Source: Pseudaeromonas paramecii
Lineage (GTDB): Bacteria > Pseudomonadota > Gammaproteobacteria > Enterobacterales > Aeromonadaceae
DNA: 64,000 bases
Assembly (NCBI RefSeq): GCF_039540575.1
Contig: NZ_BAABFC010000028.1
Location: 18,565-82,564 of the forward strand
Reading direction: 5' to 3'
Shown here piece after piece: positions 10,234-18,295 of this stretch. A program made the position numbers and the translations under genes. Under the pieces are notes generated by a model that was not told where the DNA came from, searched no databases, and saw nothing but the letters and a program-made list of their open reading frames with translations. The first letter of the stretch is position 1, and each line of letters opens with the position of its first letter.

Positions 10234-11082
10234 ATGCACAGACTCACCCTCCCCTCGCCCCTGGTCTCGGTGGCCTGGCTGGCCGACCACCTCCATCATC
10301 CGGATCTGCTGGTGCTGGACGCCCACATGGCGCCGCCGGGCAGCACTGAGAACGGGCCTGTGGTGCAGATCCCCGGTGCCCGCCGCTTCGACTTCGACGG
10401 CGAGATCAAGGACGCCGCCAATCCCCTGCCCCATATGATGCCGAGCCCGGCGCAGTTCGAGCGCCAGGTGCGGGCCTTAGGGGTCAACAACGATAGCCTT
10501 ATCGTGGTCTACGACCGGCTGGGGATCTTCTCCGCCGCCCGGGGCTGGTGGATGTTCCGCGCCATGGGCCACGCCCAGGTGGCGGTGCTGGATGGCGGTC
10601 TGCCCGCCTGGCAGGCCGCCGGTCACGCCGTGGCGGCGCCCCGCCCCTACGCCGGCGCCACCGGGAACTTTGTCGCCGCCCAGCAACCCGAGCTGTTCTG
10701 CGACGCCGATGCGGTGCAGCGAGTGCTCACTGACGGCAGCCGCCCCGTGCTGGATGCCCGCAGCGCCGAGCGCTTCGCCGGCCAGGCCGCCGAGCCACGG
10801 CCCGGGGTGCGATCCGGCCACATGCCCGGCGCCTTGAACCTGCCGTTTGCCGATCTGCTGGACAATGGCCGGATGAAGCCGGTGGCCGAGCTGCAGGCCC
10901 AGTTTGCCGCTCGGCTGGCGCCGGAGGCCAAGCCGGTGTTCAGCTGCGGTTCCGGCGTCACCGCCTGCATCCTGGCCCTGGGGGCCGAGCTGGCCGGTTG
11001 GCAGGGGCTCACCGTCTACGACGGCTCCTGGAGCGAATGGGGTAGCGATCTGAGCCGTCCCGTGGTGCAGGATCCGGTCTGA
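10234..11082 (+). CDS. sseA: 3-mercaptopyruvate/thiosulfate sulfurtransferase
   Basis: A 282-residue two-domain rhodanese. The N-terminal domain (~10-150) is the inactive half. The C-terminal domain carries the active-site loop CGSGVTA (Cys at about residue 238). CGSGVT(A) is the loop of mercaptopyruvate sulfurtransferases, whereas classical thiosulfate enzymes have CRxGx(R/T); this supports SseA. It transfers sulfur from 3-mercaptopyruvate to cyanide, thiols or proteins in the cytosol. An AAGGAG site precedes the ATG. Monocistronic: an inverted repeat follows at 11103-11135. Confidence 0.9.
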   Translation: MHRLTLPSPLVSVAWLADHLHHPDLLVLDAHMAPPGSTENGPVVQIPGARRFDFDGEIKDAANPLPHMMPSPAQFERQVRALGVNNDSLIVVYDRLGIFSAARGWWMFRAMGHAQVAVLDGGLPAWQAAGHAVAAPRPYAGATGNFVAAQQPELFCDADAVQRVLTDGSRPVLDARSAERFAGQAAEPRPGVRSGHMPGALNLPFADLLDNGRMKPVAELQAQFAARLAPEAKPVFSCGSGVTACILALGAELAGWQGLTVYDGSWSEWGSDLSRPVVQDPV

Positions 11083-11102
11083 GCACCGGCGGCTAAACTT
11101 GT

Positions 11103-11135
11103 GAGGTAGCTCAGTGAACCCAACCCAGCTACCTC
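11103..11135. repeat. Perfect inverted repeat between sseA and the DUF4382 gene
   Basis: GAGGTAGCT and AGCTACCTC form a 9-bp stem with a 15-base loop. There is no T run on the plus strand. It ends 14 bases before the next ATG, so it could be a weak terminator, a leader hairpin or an operator. Confidence 0.5.
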
Positions 11136-11149
11136 AACAAGGAGTCGTT

Positions 11150-12160
11150 ATGAACAAACCCATTCTGTCGCCCATCGGCCTGGCCCTGTTGCTGGCCGGT
11201 TGCGGCGGCGGTGGTGACAATGCCACCGCCACCAGCCAACTCAGCCTGACCCTCTCCGATGCCCCCGTCGATGGCGCCAAGCAGGTGTGCATCGCCGTCA
11301 GTGCCCTGCGTCTCAAGGCCGAAACCGAGCCGGACGATCATATCTGGCAACCCCTGGATCTGCTGGCCACCGGCGACGATGACGGCTGCCTGCCCACCGG
11401 CTACCAGATCCCCTTGGATGACAATGGCGAGCCGCGTTTCCTTTATCTCGATCTGCTGCACTACCAGAACGGCCTGGGCCATGCCCTGCTCAGTGGCGAA
11501 ACCATCCCCAGCGGCAACTACGAGCAGCTGCGCCTGATGGTGGAGGATGGCCGCAGCCACTTCCTCGACGGCCTGACCGATGACTTCCCCAGCTCCTATG
11601 TGGTGGACGAGAGCGACACCGTGCTGCCATTGGAGGTGCCCAGCAGCGAGGTGAAGCTGCATGGCTTTACCGCCAGTGCCGACGGCGTGCTCAGCTATCA
11701 GCTGGAGTTCAACCTGCGCCATGCCATGGTGCTGCCGGGCCACGGCCAGTACTACAAGCTCAAGCCCAATGGTGTGCGCCTGCTGGATGCCACCACCCTG
11801 GCCAGCCTGACCGGTCAGGTGGACGACAGCCTGTGCGACGGGGATCTGAGCCAGGCGGGGGTCTATCTCTACCCGGCGCGGGACGGCAGTGAGCTGGCCT
11901 ATCTGGGCATGGCCCAGGACACCAGCAGCGGCGGCCCCAGCCTCACCACATTGCTGACACCGGCCAGCGACAGCGAGGCGGCCCACTATCGGCTCGACTA
12001 TATCGAGCCCGGCAGCTATGACCTGCAACTGGTCTGCAACGCCGCCACCGATGCGGTACCCGAGGAGGGTGAGAGCGACAACTTCGTGCCGGTACTGGGG
12101 GCCGGGAAACTGGATCTCACCCTAAGCGGCGGCAGCCTGACGGTGGATTTCACCCCCTAG
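11150..12160 (+). CDS. DUF4382 lipoprotein
   Basis: A 336-residue secreted lipoprotein. The N-terminus (MNKPILSPIGLALLLAGCGGGG) is a type II signal with lipobox LLAGC followed by a glycine linker. The next ~170 residues (SLTLSDAPVDGAKQVCIAVS...) match the DUF4382 family, a beta-sandwich found in surface lipoproteins. The rest resembles a second immunoglobulin-like region (TSLTGQVDDSLCDGDLSQAGVYLYPA). Function unknown. ATG 11150 follows AAGGAG; 12 extra codons upstream are unlikely. Confidence 0.85.
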   Translation: MNKPILSPIGLALLLAGCGGGGDNATATSQLSLTLSDAPVDGAKQVCIAVSALRLKAETEPDDHIWQPLDLLATGDDDGCLPTGYQIPLDDNGEPRFLYLDLLHYQNGLGHALLSGETIPSGNYEQLRLMVEDGRSHFLDGLTDDFPSSYVVDESDTVLPLEVPSSEVKLHGFTASADGVLSYQLEFNLRHAMVLPGHGQYYKLKPNGVRLLDATTLASLTGQVDDSLCDGDLSQAGVYLYPARDGSELAYLGMAQDTSSGGPSLTTLLTPASDSEAAHYRLDYIEPGSYDLQLVCNAATDAVPEEGESDNFVPVLGAGKLDLTLSGGSLTVDFTP

Positions 12161-12222
12161 CCGATTTGCACAAGCGGGGGCCGAATGGGAAGATAGCGCC
12201 CCCGCCCTTTCGGAGAACCTGC

Positions 12223-12624
12223 ATGTACCCCTTAACCGACACAGAGCGCAACGCCGCCCTGCAACTGAACGCCGACTACCGCTATGACCATTTCATCAGC
12301 AAGGTGGCCCAGCACGGTCTGCTGTGGGTGCTGAAGAACGAGCAGGGGCTGCTGCTGCTCAAGGACGAGGAGGAGACCTGCCTGCCGGTGTGGCCCCATC
12401 CCGATTACGCCCAGACCTGGGTACAGGGTGAGCTGGCAGCCTATGTGCCCCAGTCCATCACGCTGGAGATCTTCCTGGAGCGCTGGGCCGATGGCCTGAC
12501 CCAGGACGGGGTGGCGCTGGCCGTGTTCCCCCTGGTGGATGCGCCCGGCACTGTAGTGGATGCCGCCGAGCTGGCCGAGGCCCTGGCGGACAAGCTGGAT
12601 CTTGCCGACGACGAGGAGGCCTGA
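12223..12624 (+). CDS. DUF2750 protein (first of tandem pair)
   Basis: A 133-residue cytosolic protein of the DUF2750 family. It shows the pattern RYDHFISKVAQHGLLWVLKNEQG...CLPVWPHPDYAQ and an acidic C-terminus. Function unknown. CGGAGA precedes the chosen ATG (12223); the open frame starts further up but lacks a site there. The stop touches the next start (TGATG), so the pair is co-translated. The two proteins share the F/YxxKV-W-LK-(I/L)PVWP layout and arose by tandem duplication. Confidence 0.8.
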   Translation: MYPLTDTERNAALQLNADYRYDHFISKVAQHGLLWVLKNEQGLLLLKDEEETCLPVWPHPDYAQTWVQGELAAYVPQSITLEIFLERWADGLTQDGVALAVFPLVDAPGTVVDAAELAEALADKLDLADDEEA

Positions 12625-13007
12625 TGAGCGAGCATGATGATCCCCTGAACCTGGATGCCGAAGGGCGCTACGCCTACCTGGTCCGCGAAGCCGTGGCCCA
12701 GCAGACCCTCTGGATCCTCAAGGATGCCGGCGGCAGCATGCTGCTGGTGGCCGATGGCGAGGAGTGCATTCCGGTATGGCCCAGCGCCGAACAGGCCCAG
12801 GCCTGGGCCGATGACGACTGGAGCCAGGGCGAGCCTCACGCCATCCCGCTCAAGACCTGGCTGGATCGCTGGGTCAAGGGCATGACCGAAGACGGCCTCT
12901 GTGTGGCCGTGTTCCCCCTGCCGGACGAAGCCGGGGTGGTAGAGCAGCCCCAGGACTTTGCCGACAGCCTGCTGCGCCGTCTGGCCAAGCAGAACCAGCG
13001 CCGCTAG
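12624..13007 (+). CDS. DUF2750 protein (second of tandem pair)
   Basis: A 127-residue paralogue of the preceding protein: RYAYLVREAVAQQTLWILKDAGGSMLL...CIPVWPSAEQAQ, then DRWVKGMTEDGLCVAVFPLPDEAGVV, which closely mirrors ERWADGLTQDGVALAVFPLVDAPGTV in the first copy. Overlaps its neighbour by one base. Function unknown. Confidence 0.8.
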   Translation: MSEHDDPLNLDAEGRYAYLVREAVAQQTLWILKDAGGSMLLVADGEECIPVWPSAEQAQAWADDDWSQGEPHAIPLKTWLDRWVKGMTEDGLCVAVFPLPDEAGVVEQPQDFADSLLRRLAKQNQRR

Positions 13008-13056
13008 CCCCCTGACGCAGGCCGGGAGGTGTCCTGGCTTGCGCATTCGACAGCAA

Positions 13057-13089
13057 TTGACACCTTTAACCTGTTTTTTTATACAGGTT
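13057..13089 (+). promoter_or_regulatory. Sigma-70 promoter overlapped by a LexA box
   Basis: TTGACA (13057-13062), a 17-base spacer and TATACA (13080-13085) make a strong promoter. The 7-bp inverted repeat AACCTGT/ACAGGTT (13068-13089) contains CTGT-N8-ACAG (13071-13086, N8 = TTTTTTAT), a perfect SOS-box core covering the spacer and -10. LexA binding here would block transcription of the AraC-GyrI/RidA pair. Confidence 0.8.
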
Positions 13090-13126
13090 TCGTTATGCTC
13101 AGGCTTCCACCACAGGAGGAAGCCTG

Positions 13127-14053
13127 ATGCGTCACCCAGAGGAATACCGCCGTCGCCTGACCCGGGCCCTGCATCATCTGCTCCGTCACCTGGCCCAGCC
13201 CCCCAGCCTGAGCGAGGTGGCGGCGGTGGCCTGCTTCTCTCCCTATCACTTTCACCGTCTGTTTGCCGCCGTCATGGGCGAGACACTGGCGGAGTATGGC
13301 CGTCGCCTGCGTCTGGAGTGGGCCCTGTTCCGCCTGCTGGATCCCAGCCGGCCATCGGTGGCCCAGGTGGCCCGTGAGCTGGGCTTTGCCAGCCCGCAGA
13401 ATTTCGCCAAATCCTTCAAACAGTTTTTCGGCCACACCCCCAGTCAGATCCGCGCCTGCGGTGCCTTGACGAGGGTGCGCCAGTTACTGACGGCCCAGGC
13501 CCCCGGCCCCTGGCTCACCAGCCTGGATCAGCGGGGCCCCTTGGCCGTCCCCCTCCCCCAACCATCAGGAGACCACCCTATGGATGTCACCCTTGTCCAA
13601 CGCCCCAGCCAGCTGCTGGCCTATATCCGCGTCGCCGGCCCCTACGCCCAGACCATGCCCGCCGGTTTCGAACGACTGGGCCGCTGGAGTCAGGCCCGCG
13701 GCCTGTGCGACGGCGACTGGCTGGCGCTCTACTGGGATAACCCGGAGCAGACGCCGGAGGATCAGCTGCGGGCCGATGTGGCGCTGAGCGTCCCTGAGGG
13801 CACCCAGGTCGGCGGCGAAGTGCAACTGCAGACCCTGCCGGCCGGCACCTATGCCTGTTACCGCTGCCGGGTGACGGATGGCGACTTTGCCAGCCCCTGG
13901 CAGGCCCTGTTTGGCCAGTGGCTACCCGACTCCGGCTATCAGCCCGCCGAGGGGCCCTGCTTCGAGCAGTACCTCAACGACGGACGGGAGTCCGGCATCT
14001 GGGAGCTGAATATCTTCACCCCGGTCAAACCCCTGACGGCGGAGGCGCTATGA
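13127..14053 (+). CDS. AraC-family regulator fused to a GyrI-like domain
   Basis: A 308-residue protein. Residues ~8-110 form an AraC double helix-turn-helix (LSEVAAVACFSPYHFHRLFAAVMGETLAEYGRRLRLEWA, then VAQVARELGFASPQNFAKSFKQFFGHTPSQIR). Residues ~150-305 form a GyrI/SOUL-type ligand-binding domain (VTLVQRPSQLLAYIRVAGPYAQTMPAGFERLGRW). This matches the Rob/SbmC-like class that senses toxic amphipathic ligands. It is preceded by a strong promoter with a consensus LexA box, so it is predicted to be DNA-damage inducible; E. coli sbmC/gyrI is itself an SOS gene. The stop overlaps the RidA start (ATGA), so the two form an operon. Confidence 0.9.
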   Translation: MRHPEEYRRRLTRALHHLLRHLAQPPSLSEVAAVACFSPYHFHRLFAAVMGETLAEYGRRLRLEWALFRLLDPSRPSVAQVARELGFASPQNFAKSFKQFFGHTPSQIRACGALTRVRQLLTAQAPGPWLTSLDQRGPLAVPLPQPSGDHPMDVTLVQRPSQLLAYIRVAGPYAQTMPAGFERLGRWSQARGLCDGDWLALYWDNPEQTPEDQLRADVALSVPEGTQVGGEVQLQTLPAGTYACYRCRVTDGDFASPWQALFGQWLPDSGYQPAEGPCFEQYLNDGRESGIWELNIFTPVKPLTAEAL

Positions 14054-14418
14054 CACTGATCCGCAGTGATATCAACGAGGAGAATGCCTACTCGGGCTGT
14101 GTCCAGGCCGGGGACTTCGTCTATCTGAGCTTCTGTGTCGGCAATGTGGATCAGTCGGTGGAGGCCCAGGTGCATGGCGCCCTGGATGACATGGAACGCC
14201 GGCTGCGCCCCCTCGGCCTGGGGCTGGCGCAGGTGGTGCAGGTGGATGTGCTGCTGCGGGATGCCTGGAACATTCCCATCATGGAGCGGGTGTTCAAGGC
14301 GCGCTTTGCCGGCCAGTACCCGGCCCGCAAGACCATCCAGACCCTGTTTGCCCATGAGGGACTGGAGGTGCAGATCGACGCCGTGGCCTACCGGCAACCG
14401 GCGCCCCCGGCAGGCTAA
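14050..14418 (+). CDS. RidA (YjgF/YER057c/UK114) family protein
   Basis: A 122-residue RidA-family protein (SGCVQAGDFVYLSFCVG...VVQVDVLLRDAWNIPIMERVFKARFAGQYPARKTIQ). Archetypal RidA trimers hydrolyse reactive enamine/imine intermediates, but this subgroup's substrate is unknown. The usual catalytic Arg is plausibly within YPARKT. Translationally coupled to the AraC-GyrI gene and hence probably in the same SOS-controlled operon. Convergent with the GGDEF/EAL gene. Confidence 0.85.
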   Translation: MTLIRSDINEENAYSGCVQAGDFVYLSFCVGNVDQSVEAQVHGALDDMERRLRPLGLGLAQVVQVDVLLRDAWNIPIMERVFKARFAGQYPARKTIQTLFAHEGLEVQIDAVAYRQPAPPAG

Positions 14419-14427
14419 GGCCGTCGC

Positions 14428-16683
14428 TCAGCGAAAGTAGCGCTCGGCCAGCTCCGCCGGCGGCAGTGGGCGGGAGAGGTGATAGCCCTGCAGCAGGTGA
14501 CAGCCGAAGCTGGTCAGGGTCTCGGCCTGGCCGGCGGTCTCCACCCCTTCGGCCACCAGCTGCAGCCCCAGGCTACGCCCCATGGCGATGATGTGCAGCG
14601 CCAGATCCCGGCAGCGCCGGCTGGTCTCCAGCTCGGCGATGAAGGAGCGATCCATCTTGAGGGTATCCAGGGGGATGCGGCTCAGGTAGCTCAAGGAGGA
14701 GAAGCCGGTGCCGAAATCGTCCAGCGCCACCTTGACGCCCTGCTGGCGCAGGACGGTGAGGTTGCGCTCTATGGTGGGATCCTCGGCGATCAGGGTACGT
14801 TCGGTCAGCTCCAGCTCCAGCGCCTCTGGCAGCAGTCCGTTGGCGCTCAGGGCCGCCTGCACGTCGGCGACAAAATCGGCATCCGCCAGCTGCCAGGCCG
14901 CCACGTTGACGCTCATCCGCAGGCCGCTGGCCGCCGGATAGTCCTGCCGCCACTGGGCCAGCTGGCGACAGGCCTCCTGCAACACCCAGCGCCCCAGCGG
15001 CACTATGAGGCCGCTCTCTTCCGCCACCGGGATGAAGCGATCCGGCGTCACCCAGCCCAGGCTGGAACTGTGCCAACGGATCAGGGCCTCCACCTTGCAC
15101 AGGGCCCCCGCCTCCGCCAGCAGGATCGGCTGGTACACCAGACTGAACTCCTGGCGGGCCAGGGCCTGCCGCAGGGCACCATCCAGCAACAGACTGTCAT
15201 GGGCCGCCTCTGCCAACCGCTTATCAAACAGGCACAACTGGTTACGTCCGGCCCGCTTGGCCGCATACATGGCGGTATCGGCATGGCGCAACAGCACCAT
15301 GGGCTCGCTGGCCTGCTCCGGATAGCAGACCAGCCCCATGCTGAGGGTCACCACCACATGCTGGGTGTCCAGCACGAAGGGCTGACGGAAGGCCTCGGTG
15401 ATCTGCTGCCCCAGGGCCAGGCCAGCCGTTTGCGCCGACTCACCAGGTGCAACCGGCAAGCGGATGACGAACTCGTCGCCGCCAAAACGGGCCAGGAAGG
15501 CCTCAGCGGGGATCAGCTGCTGCAAGCGGCGACCGCTGACCTGCAACAGCAGGTCCCCCAGCAGATGACCCAGGGTATCGTTGACCCGCTTGAAATGATC
15601 CAGATCCAAAAACAACAGGGCAAAGGGGCGATCCGGTTCCGCCTGCAACCACTCATGCAGCCGACGGGTCAGGGCATGACGACTGGCCAGCCCGGTCACC
15701 TCGTCCACATTGGCGGCCCGTTCCAGCAGTTCCTGTTGCCGCTTGCGCACCGAGATGTCCTTGAGCTGGGCCAGGGCCAGCAACTGCCCGCCCTGCCAAT
15801 AGGGGCTGAGTTTGACTTGTAACGGGAATCGCCGCCCCCTGTGATCCTGAACCTTGTGCTCATAGGTCAGGGGGAAGACGCTCTCCTCCTGCTGCAGCAG
15901 CACAAACAGCTTGCTCAGACTGGTCTGGCCCACAAAGGGCAGAAAGTCCTGCACATGCCGCCCCTCCAGCAACAGCGGCTCCTGGTAGCCAAACAGCCGG
16001 GCACAGGCGGGGTTGGCCAGCAGAATGCGGCCCTGCTCATCGTGGATCCAGATGCCATCGGCCAGGAAGCGCACCGCATTGGGAAAGCGCTGGCGGGCCT
16101 CCGCCAGCACCAGATAGATAAGCCCCAGCAGACAGGCGGCCTTGGCCAAGAAGGCCAGCAGATGCATCACCGGAGGGATAGGATGCAGATCCAGCGCCAG
16201 GGCAAACGCCAGATTCAGGACGCCCCGCAGCGCCAGCAGCAGCCCCACCAGCCGATAACTGTGATTGCCCTGACTCAGCAGCCAACCACTCCACATCAGG
16301 CAGGCCCCTAGCAAGAGCAGCCCCACACCACCGGCGAGGGGAGCCGAATATGCAATACCCACCAGCAAGCCGATCCCTGCCACCAGGGCAAACAGACCAG
16401 GCCAGCGCCAGTGCAGCTCCCGGCCGATGAAAGCCAGGGAGCCCTGCACATAGAGCAGGCCACCGGCGAGCAGACCCAGCACGATCAACAGTTGTCGAAA
16501 AAATAGAAACGACTCGGGTGCCGGCAGGTAATACAGCAGGGTCATGAGCCCAAGGCTCATCTGCCCCAGCCCCCAATAGAGGGCGCTGTGATTATCGGGT
16601 TGCACCCGCCACAGCAGCAACAAGGCCAGTCCTAACAGAGCATCCGCGAGCAAGGAGGCGACAAGGAAGTGATCCATAAGCAT
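14428..16683 (-). CDS. Membrane PAS-GGDEF-EAL c-di-GMP protein
   Basis: A 751-residue protein. Residues ~5-195 are a six- to seven-helix membrane sensor. Residues ~200-315 are a PAS domain (FLADGIWIHDEQGRILLANPACARLFGY). A GGDEF domain follows with intact GGDEF at 401-405 and DLDHFKRVNDT, then a C-terminal EAL domain (KVEALIRW, ELTERTLIAED, DDFGTGFSSLSYL). Both active-site signatures look intact, so it could make or degrade c-di-GMP; in many dual proteins the EAL activity dominates. ATG 16683 or the in-frame ATG 16677 could be the start; neither has a strong ribosome site. Monocistronic. Confidence 0.93.
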   Translation of the reverse strand: MLMDHFLVASLLADALLGLALLLLWRVQPDNHSALYWGLGQMSLGLMTLLYYLPAPESFLFFRQLLIVLGLLAGGLLYVQGSLAFIGRELHWRWPGLFALVAGIGLLVGIAYSAPLAGGVGLLLLGACLMWSGWLLSQGNHSYRLVGLLLALRGVLNLAFALALDLHPIPPVMHLLAFLAKAACLLGLIYLVLAEARQRFPNAVRFLADGIWIHDEQGRILLANPACARLFGYQEPLLLEGRHVQDFLPFVGQTSLSKLFVLLQQEESVFPLTYEHKVQDHRGRRFPLQVKLSPYWQGGQLLALAQLKDISVRKRQQELLERAANVDEVTGLASRHALTRRLHEWLQAEPDRPFALLFLDLDHFKRVNDTLGHLLGDLLLQVSGRRLQQLIPAEAFLARFGGDEFVIRLPVAPGESAQTAGLALGQQITEAFRQPFVLDTQHVVVTLSMGLVCYPEQASEPMVLLRHADTAMYAAKRAGRNQLCLFDKRLAEAAHDSLLLDGALRQALARQEFSLVYQPILLAEAGALCKVEALIRWHSSSLGWVTPDRFIPVAEESGLIVPLGRWVLQEACRQLAQWRQDYPAASGLRMSVNVAAWQLADADFVADVQAALSANGLLPEALELELTERTLIAEDPTIERNLTVLRQQGVKVALDDFGTGFSSLSYLSRIPLDTLKMDRSFIAELETSRRCRDLALHIIAMGRSLGLQLVAEGVETAGQAETLTSFGCHLLQGYHLSRPLPPAELAERYFR

Positions 16684-16784
16684 CCGTGTTGAAAAAGCGC
16701 CTGGCCCAGGCTGGCCAAGTAGGATAACTATGGCCTGAGACAGTCAAAAATACACGCCTATACAATAACCTAGATAAAAAAAGG

Positions 16785-16806
16785 AGCCATAACAGCCCCC
16801 TTTGAC
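16785..16806 (-). terminator. Weak intrinsic terminator
   Basis: On the minus strand GGGGGC-TGTTAT-GGCTCC (one mismatch, one wobble) runs into eight T residues. It ends the minus-strand group that starts with the LacI-family gene. Confidence 0.6.
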
Positions 16807-16831
16807 GCCACAGCTCAAGCCGAGTTGCCGG

Positions 16832-17503
16832 TTATTCAACCGCCTTGACGCGATAGGTCAGGCGACTCACCTGCTGGGCGCCATTGACCTCGCAATCCAG
16901 GCTGTACTGCTTATCCCCCACCGCCAGCTGGCCGGTGAGTCTTGGCTTGGCTGGCAGTTCAGTCTGGTGCTGTGCCAGGGTCGCCATGCTGGCCCCACTC
17001 AAGGCCTGGAAGCGGCTCAGGCAAAGCTGGCTCAAGCGCGTCTCATCCAGGGCACCGGTCACGGCCTCGCCGGGGACGAAGGCAGCCGCCAGCTGGGCGG
17101 CGCGCTTTTGCAGCCACTGCTGACGGGCGGCCCAGGCCGGCGAGCCAGGCAGCTCGCTCATCTGCCCCGTCTCATCCAGCCACTCCAGCAGATTGCCCTG
17201 CTCGTCGAACTGATAGCGGCCATAGGGCATGGTTACGGCAAACAGCCGGCCCTGCTTGAAGAAGTAGTCGCTGTCCCCCACGTGCTGGCGGTTCTCGTCC
17301 AGGATGGGCACCTTGATGATCACCGGCTGGCTATCCATCCAGGCGGTGACATCGATATCCCCCACCGTATAGACCCAGGTGTCCAGCGCCCCATTGGCGG
17401 CCGTGCGCATCTGGGTGAGTTGTTTGGCCAGGGCATCTTCGGCCCCCTGAGCCAAGGTGGTGGCGGTGAGGCCCAACAGGCCCAGCAACCAGGCATGCTT
17501 CAT
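16832..17503 (-). CDS. Secreted protein of unknown function
   Basis: A 223-residue protein with a cleavable signal (MKHAWLLGLLGLTATTLAQG, cleavage near AQG-AE). The mature part has no family I recognise; a beta-rich segment (SDYFFKQGRLFAVTMPYGRYQFDEQGNLLEW) resembles lipocalin-like or MORN-like turns. Single Cys residues near the middle and the end could form one disulfide. The start at 17503 overlaps the end of the DUF3624 gene (ATGA), giving translational coupling. Confidence 0.75.
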   Translation of the reverse strand: MKHAWLLGLLGLTATTLAQGAEDALAKQLTQMRTAANGALDTWVYTVGDIDVTAWMDSQPVIIKVPILDENRQHVGDSDYFFKQGRLFAVTMPYGRYQFDEQGNLLEWLDETGQMSELPGSPAWAARQQWLQKRAAQLAAAFVPGEAVTGALDETRLSQLCLSRFQALSGASMATLAQHQTELPAKPRLTGQLAVGDKQYSLDCEVNGAQQVSRLTYRVKAVE

Positions 17504-17757
17504 CGTGTTTCCTCGTCGTGTTGTCGATCGGCGCCCGTCAGACGGCGCCAGCTCCATACCAGCAGGTGCAGGGCCAACAGGCCGCCACTGCCGAGCAAAA
17601 ACAGTAAGGCGGTGAGGGCCGGCACCGAGCCGTCCGCCCCCAGCCCCCGCCAGATCAGACCGCTGAGCAGGGCGATGAGGGCGCAGCCCAGCATGCAGCC
17701 CCGGCAGCGGCCCAGCTTGTGCCAAAATTCGTCTCTCTCACACTCCCGGCACGCCAT
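17500..17757 (-). CDS. DUF3624 membrane protein
   Basis: An 85-residue protein. It opens with a Cys-rich segment (MACRECERDEFWHKLGRCRGCMLGC) typical of DUF3624, possibly metal-binding, followed by two transmembrane helices (~25-40 and ~47-67) and a charged tail. The family is seen in Vibrio and relatives, function unknown. It overlaps both neighbours: the GNAT gene by 20 bases and the secreted-protein gene by 4. Confidence 0.8.
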   Translation of the reverse strand: MACRECERDEFWHKLGRCRGCMLGCALIALLSGLIWRGLGADGSVPALTALLFLLGSGGLLALHLLVWSWRRLTGADRQHDEETR

Positions 17758-18295
17758 GGGCTCCCTCCAGGGATCGCATCAGCCGTTGGCCGTGGCGTCC
17801 CTCGCCGTAGTAGTCTGTCAGGCGGCGCAAGGGGACAAACTGCAGGCCGGCATACAGCTGGCAGGCGGCCGGATTGTCCTCGTCCACCTCCAGGCGCAGG
17901 CTGCGGGCTTGCAGTTGCCCCGCCAGGGCCAGAGCCAGATCCATCAGGGCCGCCGCCACGCCCCGGCGCCGCACGTGCCAGTGCACCGCCAGGCAACGCA
18001 CCTCCAGGGCCTGCCAGCCCAGATGGGGAAACAGGCACAGATAGGCCAGCAGCTGCCCCCCCTGCCAGAGCCCCACCGTCTGGCAGCCGGAGTGGGCCAA
18101 CAGGTTGCGCCAGCGCCGCCGGCCAAAGGCCAGCCGCGGGGAGAAGCAGTAGCGCTCCAGCCCCAGCAGGGCGGGAATGTCGTCAGTCTCCAGCAGGCGG
18201 AGCTGGCAGGGACCGAGCCGGGTTTGCAGCTCGGCCTGGCAGGCGGCCAGCTGAGCCTCCAGCACAGGCAGGGGCAGTTGCTTTAGCGTGAACAT
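17738..18295 (-). CDS. GNAT-family N-acetyltransferase
   Basis: A 185-residue GNAT protein. The acetyl-CoA pyrophosphate loop is VHWHVRRRGVAAALM (Q/RxxGxG/A-like), and RLEVDEDNPAACQLYAGLQFVPL is motif B. Substrate unknown; RimI-like protein acetylation or small-molecule resistance are both possible. It overlaps the lacI-type gene by 13 bases and the DUF3624 gene by 20, so all four minus-strand genes appear co-transcribed. Confidence 0.85.
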   Translation of the reverse strand: MFTLKQLPLPVLEAQLAACQAELQTRLGPCQLRLLETDDIPALLGLERYCFSPRLAFGRRRWRNLLAHSGCQTVGLWQGGQLLAYLCLFPHLGWQALEVRCLAVHWHVRRRGVAAALMDLALALAGQLQARSLRLEVDEDNPAACQLYAGLQFVPLRRLTDYYGEGRHGQRLMRSLEGAHGVPGV

